This document shows, piece by piece, positions 1 through 5,971 of a stretch of DNA of 10,628 nt. The notes beneath the pieces are model-generated. The model searched no databases, was not told the origin of the DNA, and saw only the letters and a list, made by a program, of their open reading frames with translations. Source of the DNA: Acidimicrobiaceae bacterium (lineage in GTDB: Bacteria > Actinomycetota > Acidimicrobiia > Acidimicrobiales > Ilumatobacteraceae); the NCBI GenBank assembly GCA_003455715.1, contig DMQJ01000433.1, positions 8,831-19,458 on the forward strand. Direction: 5' to 3'. Position numbers and translations under genes: made by a program. The first letter of the stretch is position 1. The number at the start of each line of letters is the position of its first letter.

Positions 1-1335
1 CACGACGGCCTCACCGGCCTGCCCAATCGCTGGTCGTTCGAGGCATTGCTGGCCCACACCACCGCCACCACGCGTGCCTTGCCGCCAGCTGTGTTGCTGA
101 TGGACCTCGACCGGTTCAAGGAGGTCAACGACACCCTCGGCCACCACGCGGGCGACCTGCTGCTGCAGCGCTTCAGCGAACGCATCCGCTCCGCGCTCGG
201 CCCCGACGATGTGCTCGCCCGTCTGGCCGGCGACGAGTTCGCCCTGCTGGTGCACGACACGCCCGAGGCCGTCGTCGAACTCGCCCGCCGCATGCTCGAC
301 GACGCACGCCAGCCGTTCACCATCGACGGCCTCGATGTGGTGGTCACCATGAGCGTCGGCGTCGCCCCGCTCGAGTTCGGCGACCTCGACGCGTCGCCGT
401 TGCTGCGTCGGGCCGACATCGCGATGTACGCCGCCAAGCACCGGCATACGGGCGTCGAGTTGTACCGCGACGACATCGACCGCCGCACCCCAGCCCGGCT
501 CTCGATGCTTGGCGACCTGCGCACCGCGCTCGACCGTGGCGACATGAAGGTGCACCTGCAGCCGAAGCTCGACCTCGAGACCGGTGTGGTGGTTGGTGTC
601 GAGGCACTTGCGCGCTGGGCGCACTTCGCCCGCGGCACGGTGAGCCCCGACGACTTCGTGCCGGTCGCCGAGGAGACCGGGCTCATCAAACAACTCACCG
701 ATGTGGTGATGGACAGCGCCATCGAACAACTCAGCCGTCTCCATCGCACTGGTCACCACCTCGGTTTGGCGGTCAACCTGAGCACCCACGACCTGCTCGA
801 CGAACTGTTGCCCGATCGCGTGCAGCGACGACTCGACCGGTACGGCGTCGACCCCACGCTGCTCACGCTCGAGATCACCGAAAGCTCGCTGCTCATCGAC
901 GCACCGCGGGCCCGCAACACGATCGAGCGCCTCAACCGCACCGGTATCCGCCTCAGCGTCGACGACTTCGGCACGGGCTACTCCTCGCTGTCGTATCTGC
1001 GCCACCTGCCCGTCGCCGAACTGAAGATCGACCGTGGCTTCGTCACCAACCTCTTGTTCGACGAACAGGATGAGGTCATCGTGCGCTCCATCATCGACCT
1101 CGGCCACAACCTCGGTCTGCAGGTGGTGGCCGAAGGCGTGGAGACCGACGAAGTCCTTTCCCGGCTTCGTGGGTTCGGCTGCGACATGGCCCAGGGGTTC
1201 GGCGTGTGCCGACCCGTACCGTTCGAACAACTGCTCTCGTGGCTGGCTGCCACCCAGCACCAGAGCCGCCGCCGCGACCCGTTGCGCCCCGGCCACTGGC
1301 TCGACGACCCCGCCGGCTCGAACGAACCCTCTTGA
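1..1335 (+). CDS. GGDEF-EAL cyclic-di-GMP turnover protein (5' end missing)
   Basis: This is the C-terminal 444 residues of a bifunctional-type cyclic-di-GMP protein; the reading frame is open from base 1, so any N-terminal sensor or membrane part lies outside the window. The fragment opens with HDGLTGLPNR, the usual beginning of a GGDEF (diguanylate cyclase) domain. The signature loop is AGDEF at fragment residues 76-80, a variant known from active cyclases. The inhibitory RxxD I-site, expected five residues before it, reads GPDD and so lacks its arginine. The EAL phosphodiesterase domain (about 180-425) has every metal and catalytic residue I can place: E201 of EAL, N259, E291, D321/D322 of DDFGTG, K342, E378 and Q398. 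Phosphodiesterase activity therefore looks likely; cyclase activity is possible. The methionine at position 46 is internal, not a start. The tail after the EAL domain is short, basic and not recognisable. Confidence 0.96.
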   Translation, partial: HDGLTGLPNRWSFEALLAHTTATTRALPPAVLLMDLDRFKEVNDTLGHHAGDLLLQRFSERIRSALGPDDVLARLAGDEFALLVHDTPEAVVELARRMLDDARQPFTIDGLDVVVTMSVGVAPLEFGDLDASPLLRRADIAMYAAKHRHTGVELYRDDIDRRTPARLSMLGDLRTALDRGDMKVHLQPKLDLETGVVVGVEALARWAHFARGTVSPDDFVPVAEETGLIKQLTDVVMDSAIEQLSRLHRTGHHLGLAVNLSTHDLLDELLPDRVQRRLDRYGVDPTLLTLEITESSLLIDAPRARNTIERLNRTGIRLSVDDFGTGYSSLSYLRHLPVAELKIDRGFVTNLLFDEQDEVIVRSIIDLGHNLGLQVVAEGVETDEVLSRLRGFGCDMAQGFGVCRPVPFEQLLSWLAATQHQSRRRDPLRPGHWLDDPAGSNEPS

Positions 1336-1361
1336 AGATCGAACACATGTTCGTTTAGAGT
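1332..1361 (+). promoter_or_regulatory. dinB promoter, probably leaderless
   Basis: A -35 element TTGAAG (1332-1337) and a -10 element TAGAGT (1356-1361) are separated by 18 bp. Only six bases lie between the -10 and the GTG start at 1368, so transcription would begin at or within a base of the start codon and the mRNA would be leaderless. No Shine-Dalgarno sequence fits in that gap. The -35 element overlaps the TGA stop of the upstream gene (1333-1335). Assignment is by eye from consensus. Confidence 0.7.
1339..1354 (+). promoter_or_regulatory. LexA (SOS) box of dinB
   Basis: TCGAACACATGTTCGT is a near-perfect inverted repeat of CGAAC and GTTCG around four central bases. It matches the actinobacterial LexA consensus TCGAAC-N4-GTTCGA at 15 of 16 defined or free positions. 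It lies entirely inside the 18-bp spacer between the -35 and -10 elements, where bound LexA would block RNA polymerase. DNA damage should therefore induce dinB. It is the only such box I found in the window. Confidence 0.88.
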
Positions 1362-1367
1362 GAACGG

Positions 1368-2636
1368 GTGGCCGTTCGCCCCACCATTCTTCACGCCGAC
1401 CTCGATGCCTTCTACGCGTCGGTGGAACAACTGCTCGACCCGTCGCTGCGTGGTCTGCCCATCGCAGTGGGCGGGGGCGTGGTGCTGGCCGCCTCGTACG
1501 AGGCCAAGCGATTCGGGGTTGCGGGCGGCATGAGTGGGCACCGCGCCCGCCAACTGTGCCCGTCGTTGCGCTTCGTCGGTGGCCACTTCCGCGAGTACAT
1601 GCGCCTCGGCGACGAGGTGATGACCATCCTCGGCGACTTCACTCCGTTCGTGCAGCGCATCTCCATCGACGAAGCCTTTCTCGACGTCACCGGCTCGCTG
1701 CACCTGTTCGGCCCGGCAGAGGTCATCGGGGCCGAGATCCGACGTCGCGTGCGCGAGGAGATCGGCTTGCCCATCTCCGTGGGCGCAGCGTCCAACAAAC
1801 ACCTCGCCAAGATCGCCTCGCAAGTTGCCAAACCCGATGGCCTCGTGGTGGTGCCGCCCGATGGCGAGGTCGACTTCCTCCACCCGCTACCGGTCGGCTT
1901 GGTGTGGGGTATCGGGCCCGTCACCCAGGCCAAGCTCGCCGAGCGGGGCATTCGCACCATCGGCGAGCTGGCGGCATCGACCGACGGTGCGCTGCGCTCG
2001 CTGTTGGGGGCGGCGCTCGGTGCCAAGGTGGGCGGGTTGGCTCGCAACGACGACCAACGCCGTGTTCGACCCGGTGGGCGGGCGGGGTCGGTGGGGTCGC
2101 AGTCGGCATTCGGGCGTCGAGAGGTGTCGGAGGAACTCGTGCGTGAGGTGGTGGGTGGTTTGGCCGATCGGGTGGCTGGGCGGCTGCGGAAGGGTGGGCG
2201 GGCGGGCCGCACCATCACCGTGCGCGTACGGTTCGCCGTGCCTGGGGCGCCGGGGCGGTCCATCACCCGCTCGCACACCGGTCCCGACGCCGTGTGCACC
2301 ACCCTCACCTTGGCCGAGGTGGCCGAACGGCTGGTGTGGAGTGCCCTCGCCGATCATCCTTCCGAGCGGCACATTTCGCTGCTCGCCATCTCGGTGTCGA
2401 ACCTGGTCGACCAGCCGGTGCTGCAGCTCGAGTTGCCGGTGGGCGAGCCCACTGCTGCCGACGAGACACCACGGCCTGGGTCGCCCGCTGGGTCGGCTCG
2501 CTGGGCCGTCGATCACTCCATCGATGCCGTGCGCGCGAAGTTCGGCAAAGGTGCAGTCGGCTACGCCCGGGTTGCGCTGGGCTCCCACCGCGATGTGCCC
2601 GACGAGTTCCGCGAACTGGTGGAGAAGCCGCCCTGA
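1368..2636 (+). CDS. dinB: DNA polymerase IV (Y-family translesion polymerase)
   Basis: The 422-residue product is an error-prone Y-family polymerase that copies past damaged template bases. The N-terminus HADLDAFYASVE gives the first metal-binding aspartate D11 and, by position, Y16 as the steric gate against ribonucleotides. The second catalytic block SIDEAFLDVTG places D101 and E102. A thumb region with helix-hairpin-helix-like sequence VWGIGPVTQAKLAERGI follows, then the little-finger domain (about 240-350). QLELPV at residues 353-358 resembles a beta-clamp binding motif. GTG at 1368 is chosen because the conserved start of the family follows at once and the promoter ends six bases before it. 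The length is a little above that of E. coli DinB and usual for actinobacterial homologues. The SOS box in its promoter predicts LexA control. Several actinobacteria carry more than one dinB paralogue, so the exact paralogue is uncertain. Confidence 0.96.
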   Translation: MAVRPTILHADLDAFYASVEQLLDPSLRGLPIAVGGGVVLAASYEAKRFGVAGGMSGHRARQLCPSLRFVGGHFREYMRLGDEVMTILGDFTPFVQRISIDEAFLDVTGSLHLFGPAEVIGAEIRRRVREEIGLPISVGAASNKHLAKIASQVAKPDGLVVVPPDGEVDFLHPLPVGLVWGIGPVTQAKLAERGIRTIGELAASTDGALRSLLGAALGAKVGGLARNDDQRRVRPGGRAGSVGSQSAFGRREVSEELVREVVGGLADRVAGRLRKGGRAGRTITVRVRFAVPGAPGRSITRSHTGPDAVCTTLTLAEVAERLVWSALADHPSERHISLLAISVSNLVDQPVLQLELPVGEPTAADETPRPGSPAGSARWAVDHSIDAVRAKFGKGAVGYARVALGSHRDVPDEFRELVEKPP

Positions 2637-2671
2637 CCTTCGGGCGCCGTGCCCGGATGCGATGCACCTGG

Positions 2672-2677
2672 CACACT
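2672..2677 (+). promoter_or_regulatory. candidate -10 element of the GH25 gene
   Basis: CACACT preceded by TGG resembles an extended -10 element and ends six bases before the ATG at 2684, the same spacing as at dinB. It lies in a 12-mer, TGGCACACTGGC, that recurs upstream of the glutamate dehydrogenase gene. I find no convincing -35 element, and co-transcription from dinB across the 47-bp gap is also possible. Confidence 0.35.
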
Positions 2678-2683
2678 GGCGCG

Positions 2684-3391
2684 ATGCCTCGTCGTCGGCC
2701 AGCAACTCGGCGGCTCATGCAGGTGGGCATTGCCGTTGCCGCCATTGCCGTGCTCGTCGGCGCTGGTTGGCTCGTCGTGCGCGAGCGTGAGGCGCGGTAT
2801 CGGCCCGACCTCGGCCCTGGTGAACGGCTGGGACTCGACGTGTCGCACTACCAGGGCGTCATCGACTGGCAGCGCGTTGCCAACGACGGCATCTCCTTTG
2901 CCTACATCAAGGCCACCGAGGCGGGCGACTGGGTCGACGACACCTTCGCCCGCAACTGGGAGGGCGCCCGCGCCGCTGGCCTCGAGGTGGGCGCGTACCA
3001 CTTCTTCACCCTGTGCCGTACCGGGGGGGATCAGGCGGCGAATTTCCTGCGCACGGTTCCACCCGACGCTGATCTGCCGCCGGCGGTCGACCTGGAGTTT
3101 CCGATGAACTGCTCCGCCCGACCGGAACCGGCTGCTCTGCGGACCGAACTCGCCGTGTTCCTCGACACAGTGGAGCAAGCAACAGGGCGCACCGCGCTGC
3201 TGTACGTGGAGGACGAGTTCGACGAGGTGTACGGGGTGCTCGACGCGTTCCCCCAGCCAACATGGGAGCGAAGCCTGCGGACCCGCCCGTCCGACTCGCG
3301 TTGGGTCATCTGGCAAGCGAGCGACACGGCCCGCGTGGACGGGGTGAACGGCGGCGTCGACCTGAACCTCATGTCGACTCGCTGCTGTTGA
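2684..3391 (+). CDS. GH25 family lysozyme-like muramidase, membrane-anchored
   Basis: The 235-residue product belongs to glycoside hydrolase family 25, which cuts the beta-1,4 bond between N-acetylmuramic acid and N-acetylglucosamine in peptidoglycan. A basic N-terminus (MPRRRPATRR) is followed by a hydrophobic segment at about 13-32, giving a signal anchor or uncleaved signal peptide, so the enzyme should act outside the membrane. The catalytic domain runs from about 48 to the end. GLDVSHYQG supplies D52, YIKATEAG matches the family's second block, and AVDLEF supplies the D136 and E138 pair expected of the active site. VDGVNGGVDLNLM near the C-terminus is also typical. No cell-wall-binding repeats are present. 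The frame is open well upstream inside dinB, but the ATG at 2684 is the first start giving a sensible signal anchor. It could serve wall remodelling; a phage origin is unlikely because no phage genes are nearby. Confidence 0.9.
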   Translation: MPRRRPATRRLMQVGIAVAAIAVLVGAGWLVVREREARYRPDLGPGERLGLDVSHYQGVIDWQRVANDGISFAYIKATEAGDWVDDTFARNWEGARAAGLEVGAYHFFTLCRTGGDQAANFLRTVPPDADLPPAVDLEFPMNCSARPEPAALRTELAVFLDTVEQATGRTALLYVEDEFDEVYGVLDAFPQPTWERSLRTRPSDSRWVIWQASDTARVDGVNGGVDLNLMSTRCC

Positions 3392-3416
3392 CCGACCGAC
3401 CCAGAAATCAGCCCCG

Positions 3417-3453
3417 AAAACGGTCGGAACCCGCCACCAGGGCGGGTTCCGAT
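3417..3453. terminator. two-way intrinsic terminator between GH25 gene and tRNA-Glu
   Basis: A perfect 12-bp stem (3424-3435 with 3441-3452) closes a five-base loop. Read on the minus strand it follows tRNA-Glu by 13 bases and is followed, after CCG, by TTTT (3420-3417). Read on the plus strand it follows the GH25 stop codon and is succeeded by a pyrimidine-rich TCTTCTACTTCC. The two transcription units converge here, so one hairpin can serve both. Confidence 0.75.
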
Positions 3454-3465
3454 CTTCTACTTCCT

Positions 3466-3541
3466 TGGCAGCCCGTACGGGATTCGAACCCGTGCCGCCA
3501 CCTTGAGAGGGTGGTGTCCTAGGCCACTAGACGAACGGGCC
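3466..3541 (-). tRNA. tRNA-Glu (anticodon CTC)
   Basis: The 76-base gene folds as a complete cloverleaf. The acceptor arm is GGCCCGT paired with ACGGGCT (first pair G-T), with discriminator G. The D stem is GTCT/GGAC. The anticodon stem is CCACC/GGTGG around the loop CTCTCAA, giving anticodon CTC, which reads GAG. The T arm is ACGGG-TTCGAAT-CCCGT. The 3' CCA is encoded (3468-3466). It lies 50 bases downstream of tRNA-Gln and very likely shares its transcript. GAG is a frequent glutamate codon in the genes here, consistent with a CTC isoacceptor. Confidence 0.97.
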
Positions 3542-3550
3542 AGGCTGCGT

Positions 3551-3588
3551 GCCCCGAGGGGCTATGTGCGCCCACCGGCGAGCCGGTG
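3551..3588 (-). other. two short hairpins in the tRNA-Gln/tRNA-Glu spacer
   Basis: The 50-base spacer contains GCCCC-GA-GGGGC (3551-3562) and CACCGGC-G-A-GCCGGTG (3573-3588, six to seven paired bases). Neither is followed by a T tract, so they do not look like terminators. They could guide processing of a dicistronic tRNA precursor. This is inference from base pairing only. Confidence 0.4.
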
Positions 3589-3591
3589 AAC

Positions 3592-3666
3592 TGGTTGGGG
3601 TGCAAGGAATCGAACCCTGAATAACAGAACCAGAATCTGCTGTGTTGCCAGTTACACCACACCCCA
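3592..3666 (-). tRNA. tRNA-Gln (anticodon CTG)
   Basis: The 75-base gene folds as a cloverleaf. The acceptor arm is TGGGGTG/CACCCCA, including the U1-A72 first pair that is characteristic of bacterial tRNA-Gln. The D stem is GTGT/ACAC. The anticodon stem GCAGA/TCTGT encloses TTCTGGT, giving anticodon CTG, which reads CAG. The T arm is CAGGG-TTCGATT-CCTTG with one G-T pair. The discriminator is A and CCA is encoded (3594-3592). It is the promoter-proximal member of the Gln-Glu pair. Confidence 0.97.
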
Positions 3667-3693
3667 GCGGGTTGTACCCCGAAGGGCGCAGTG

Positions 3694-3699
3694 AGTGTA
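3694..3699 (-). promoter_or_regulatory. -10 element of the tRNA-Gln/tRNA-Glu transcript
   Basis: On the minus strand TGCTACACT gives an extended -10 (TGN plus TACACT), placing the transcript start near 3687 and a leader of about 20 bases before tRNA-Gln. I find no good -35 at 17-18 bp, which an extended -10 can partly make up for. It lies between the ydcF-like stop codon and the tRNAs, so the tRNAs need not depend on read-through from gltX. Confidence 0.55.
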
Positions 3700-3732
3700 G
3701 CAACGCCCTCGCCAACTCCCACAGGGCAAATC

Positions 3733-4437
3733 TCAACCGGTGAGCCACAGCAACCGGTCGAACCCGATCAACCAGCCGATCGCCACCCCACCGGCCTCTT
3801 TCATCTCCCGCCAGAACTCGTCACCGCCATCCACGGGGCTCGTGCGAGTAGGCGACACGTAGGCGGTGAGGCCCAACTCTTGGGCCACGAGCCGAATGCG
3901 CAGGGAGTGGAACGGGTCGCTCACCAGCAGCACCCGCCCGAACCCGCGGGCCACAAGTTCGTCGCGAGCCAACTCCAGCGAGCGGTAACTGGTGGCGCCC
4001 TCCACCTGCACGATGGCATCGGCGGGCACCCCGCGCTCCACCAGATACTGCGCCGATGCCTCTGCCTCGGTGAACCGGTCTCCCTGACGTTTGCCACCTG
4101 TGGTGATGACGAGCGGAGCCAGACCATCGGCCCACAGTTCCACCACGTGATCGAGCCGGGCCGCCAGCTGCGGCGACGGACGACCGTCGTACTGCGCGGC
4201 ACCCATCACCACGATGGCGTCCACCGGACGGGCCTGGTCGCTGCGGCCCACGGAGTGCACCCACCACAGCGTGGCGAGGTAGTAGACGGCGAGCACGGCG
4301 ACGAGCACGTAACCCGTGCGGCGAACTCTCCGCCACGGGAATGACCGGCCCGGGGATGACGGACTCGGCGTCGCGTCGATGTCGCCCGACTGGTCGGCAG
4401 GGGTGAGCGCCGACTCGGCCGCGGCGTCGTCGGTCAC
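3733..4437 (-). CDS. YdcF/SanA/ElyC-type DUF218 membrane protein
   Basis: This 234-residue protein has an acidic, proline-rich cytoplasmic N-terminus (1-30), a basic patch, one transmembrane helix (about 41-60, [18 protein letters not shown]) and then a DUF218 domain to the C-terminus, which should lie outside the membrane. Family blocks visible are [17 protein letters not shown] (from residue 73), [29 protein letters not shown] and [14 protein letters not shown]. Family members SanA and ElyC affect cell-envelope integrity; the biochemical activity is not firmly known. The GTG start at 4437 is chosen because it overlaps the gltX TGA as GTGA, the usual sign of translational coupling. The same frame stays open to 4710, but that part is a shadow of gltX. 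It is the downstream gene of a gltX operon; why an envelope protein is coupled to a tRNA synthetase is not evident. Confidence 0.9.
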   Translation of the reverse strand: MTDDAAAESALTPADQSGDIDATPSPSSPGRSFPWRRVRRTGYVLVAVLAVYYLATLWWVHSVGRSDQARPVDAIVVMGAAQYDGRPSPQLAARLDHVVELWADGLAPLVITTGGKRQGDRFTEAEASAQYLVERGVPADAIVQVEGATSYRSLELARDELVARGFGRVLLVSDPFHSLRIRLVAQELGLTAYVSPTRTSPVDGGDEFWREMKEAGGVAIGWLIGFDRLLWLTG

Positions 4438-5843
4438 GCCAGGAGCGCTCCTGCTGCTCGCATGCGCCGCAGCGTCTCGTCGCGGCCAAGGCACTCCAAC
4501 GACTCGAACAGGGGCGGGCCGACGGTGCGGCCCGTGACAGCCACGCGAACTGGCGCCTGAGCCTTCCCCAGCTTCAGCCCATGCGCCTCTCCGGCGGCTT
4601 CCAGCGCTGCCTTCAAGGCGTCGGCGTTCCACTCCGTGAGGCCCTCGTAGGCGGACGAGGCTGCGCGGAACACAGCGACAGCGTCGGCGGTGCCGGTGGC
4701 CTTGGCCCATGCCTCCGAGTCGATCGCGACCTCAGGCTGGAACAGGAAGTCGACCAGCCCGGGCGCATCGGCGAGGGTGACGCAGCGCGGCTGGATGTGC
4801 GGGGCCATTGCCAGGAAGACAGTCTCGTCGAAGCGATCGACGGGGTAGGGCGCGTCGGTCGCGGTGAGCCACGGCCTGGCCGCATCGAGGAACGCCCCCG
4901 GCGACATGGCCCTGATGTATTCACCGTTGAAGGCGGCCAACTTCTTGAGGTCGAAGAACGCCGGGGAAAGGTTCACATCGCTGAGGCGGAAGTCGGCCTC
5001 CATGTTGGCCCAGTCGGCGATCTCGCTGCCGCCCTTCGGCGTCCAGCCAAGCGTCATCAGATAGTTCACCATCGCCGCTGCCAGGTATCCCTCGTCGCGA
5101 TACATCTCCAACGCCACTTTGTCGCGACGCTTCGACAGCTTCTTGCGCTGCTCGTTCACCAGCACCGGCACATGCGCCCACGTGGGTGGCTGATGACCGA
5201 GCGCCTGCCAGATCATCTGCTGCTTGGGGGTGTTGGGCAGGTGCTCCTCCGCCCGCACCACATGGGTGATGCCCATGCTCAGGTCGTCGACGACGTTGGC
5301 CAGGAGGAACATGGGGCTCCCGTTGCCGCGGAGCAGAACGAAGTCTTCGATGGTGGCGTTGTCGAAGGTGACCTCGCCGCGCACCTGGTCGTGCACCACC
5401 GTGGAGCCCTCGGGGACGCGGAACCGGAGCACCCGCCCCTCGCCGGGGCCGAGGCCCCGGTCGCGCGACCAACCCTGATAGCCCTGGGTTCCGTCGGCTT
5501 TGTTACGGGCCTCGATGTCGGCGGCGGTCATGTCGCAGTAGTAGGCGGCGCCCGCGGCATGCAGCCGTTGGGCCGCAGCCACGTGCTGCTCGGCGTAGTG
5601 ACTCTGGAAGTAGGGGCCCTCGAAGTGCGGATCGTCGGCGTGAATGCCAATCCAGGCCAGCGCGTCGATGATGCCCTGCGTCCACTCAGGTCGGTTGCGG
5701 GCCTCATCGGTGTCTTCGATGCGCAGCACGAACGTCCCACCCTCCCGTCGCGCGAGCGCCCAGTTCCAGAGCGCGGTGCGCGCCCCGCCGACGTGGAAGA
5801 AGCCCGTAGGGGACGGTGCGAATCGGTAGCGAGGCCCAGTCAT
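4434..5843 (-). CDS. gltX: glutamyl-tRNA synthetase
   Basis: The 469-residue class I synthetase joins glutamate to tRNA-Glu using ATP in the cytoplasm. The Rossmann catalytic domain opens with [13 protein letters not shown], in which HVGG (17-20) is the HIGH motif. FVLRIEDTD (38-46) is the glutamate-binding block, and KLSKR (235-239) is the KMSKS loop. The C-terminal half (about 320-469) is the helical anticodon-binding part. The CxCxC zinc site of the E. coli enzyme is not present around residue 103. Length is normal. The ATG at 5843 is the only sensible start because the conserved sequence begins within five residues. If no glutaminyl-tRNA synthetase exists in the genome the enzyme would also mischarge tRNA-Gln for repair by GatCAB; this cannot be judged from the window. 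It overlaps the DUF218 gene by four bases, and tRNA-Gln and tRNA-Glu lie just beyond. Confidence 0.98.
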   Translation of the reverse strand: MTGPRYRFAPSPTGFFHVGGARTALWNWALARREGGTFVLRIEDTDEARNRPEWTQGIIDALAWIGIHADDPHFEGPYFQSHYAEQHVAAAQRLHAAGAAYYCDMTAADIEARNKADGTQGYQGWSRDRGLGPGEGRVLRFRVPEGSTVVHDQVRGEVTFDNATIEDFVLLRGNGSPMFLLANVVDDLSMGITHVVRAEEHLPNTPKQQMIWQALGHQPPTWAHVPVLVNEQRKKLSKRRDKVALEMYRDEGYLAAAMVNYLMTLGWTPKGGSEIADWANMEADFRLSDVNLSPAFFDLKKLAAFNGEYIRAMSPGAFLDAARPWLTATDAPYPVDRFDETVFLAMAPHIQPRCVTLADAPGLVDFLFQPEVAIDSEAWAKATGTADAVAVFRAASSAYEGLTEWNADALKAALEAAGEAHGLKLGKAQAPVRVAVTGRTVGPPLFESLECLGRDETLRRMRAAGALLA

Positions 5844-5852
5844 GCTCCGACG

Positions 5853-5858
5853 AGGCTA
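5853..5858 (-). promoter_or_regulatory. candidate -10 element of gltX
   Basis: On the minus strand TAGCCT ends nine bases before the gltX ATG, giving a predicted leader of only two or three bases. GGAG sits one base before the ATG, too close for normal Shine-Dalgarno use. Together these suggest leaderless or near-leaderless expression. I see no clear -35 element. Confidence 0.45.
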
Positions 5859-5928
5859 CCCGTGCGCGACTGGCGGCTATCGTCCGGCTCCCGCCCCGAG
5901 ATCGCTTTGCGTCAAAACCTCGGACCCA

Positions 5929-5970
5929 AGGCCCCAGGTCAGGGCCTGTCACCTTTTACGTAAAGGGGGT
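5929..5970 (-). repeat. palindromic element downstream of glutamate dehydrogenase
   Basis: Two adjoining inverted repeats lie just after the dehydrogenase stop codon. One is AGGCCC/GGGCCT (5929-5934 with 5942-5947, seven-base loop). The other is the perfect palindrome TTTACGTAAA (5955-5964), extendable to CCTTTTAC/GTAAAGGG (5952-5967). Between them GGTCAGGGCCTGTCACC (5937-5953) is itself partly self-complementary. They may end dehydrogenase transcription, but no T tract follows at the right distance, so a dispersed REP-like repeat is equally possible. The rest of the 128-bp gap shows only the gltX promoter. Confidence 0.5.
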
Positions 5971-5971
5971 C

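Noticed and set aside
978..1883. 301-codon minus-strand frame spanning the end of the GGDEF-EAL gene and dinB.
   Set aside because: It crosses two well-supported genes and the SOS promoter and has no family features.
2294..2683. N-terminal extension of the GH25 protein by 130 residues.
   Set aside because: It lies in the wrong frame within dinB and would bury the signal anchor in the middle of the protein.
4438..4710. N-terminal extension of the DUF218 protein by 91 residues.
   Set aside because: It overlaps the conserved end of gltX, is arginine/glycine-rich noise, and the GTGA-coupled start gives a normal family length.
4581..5963. 460-codon plus-strand open frame opposite gltX.
   Set aside because: It mirrors gltX codons (poor in stops on the opposite strand), has no known motif, and crosses the gltX promoter region.
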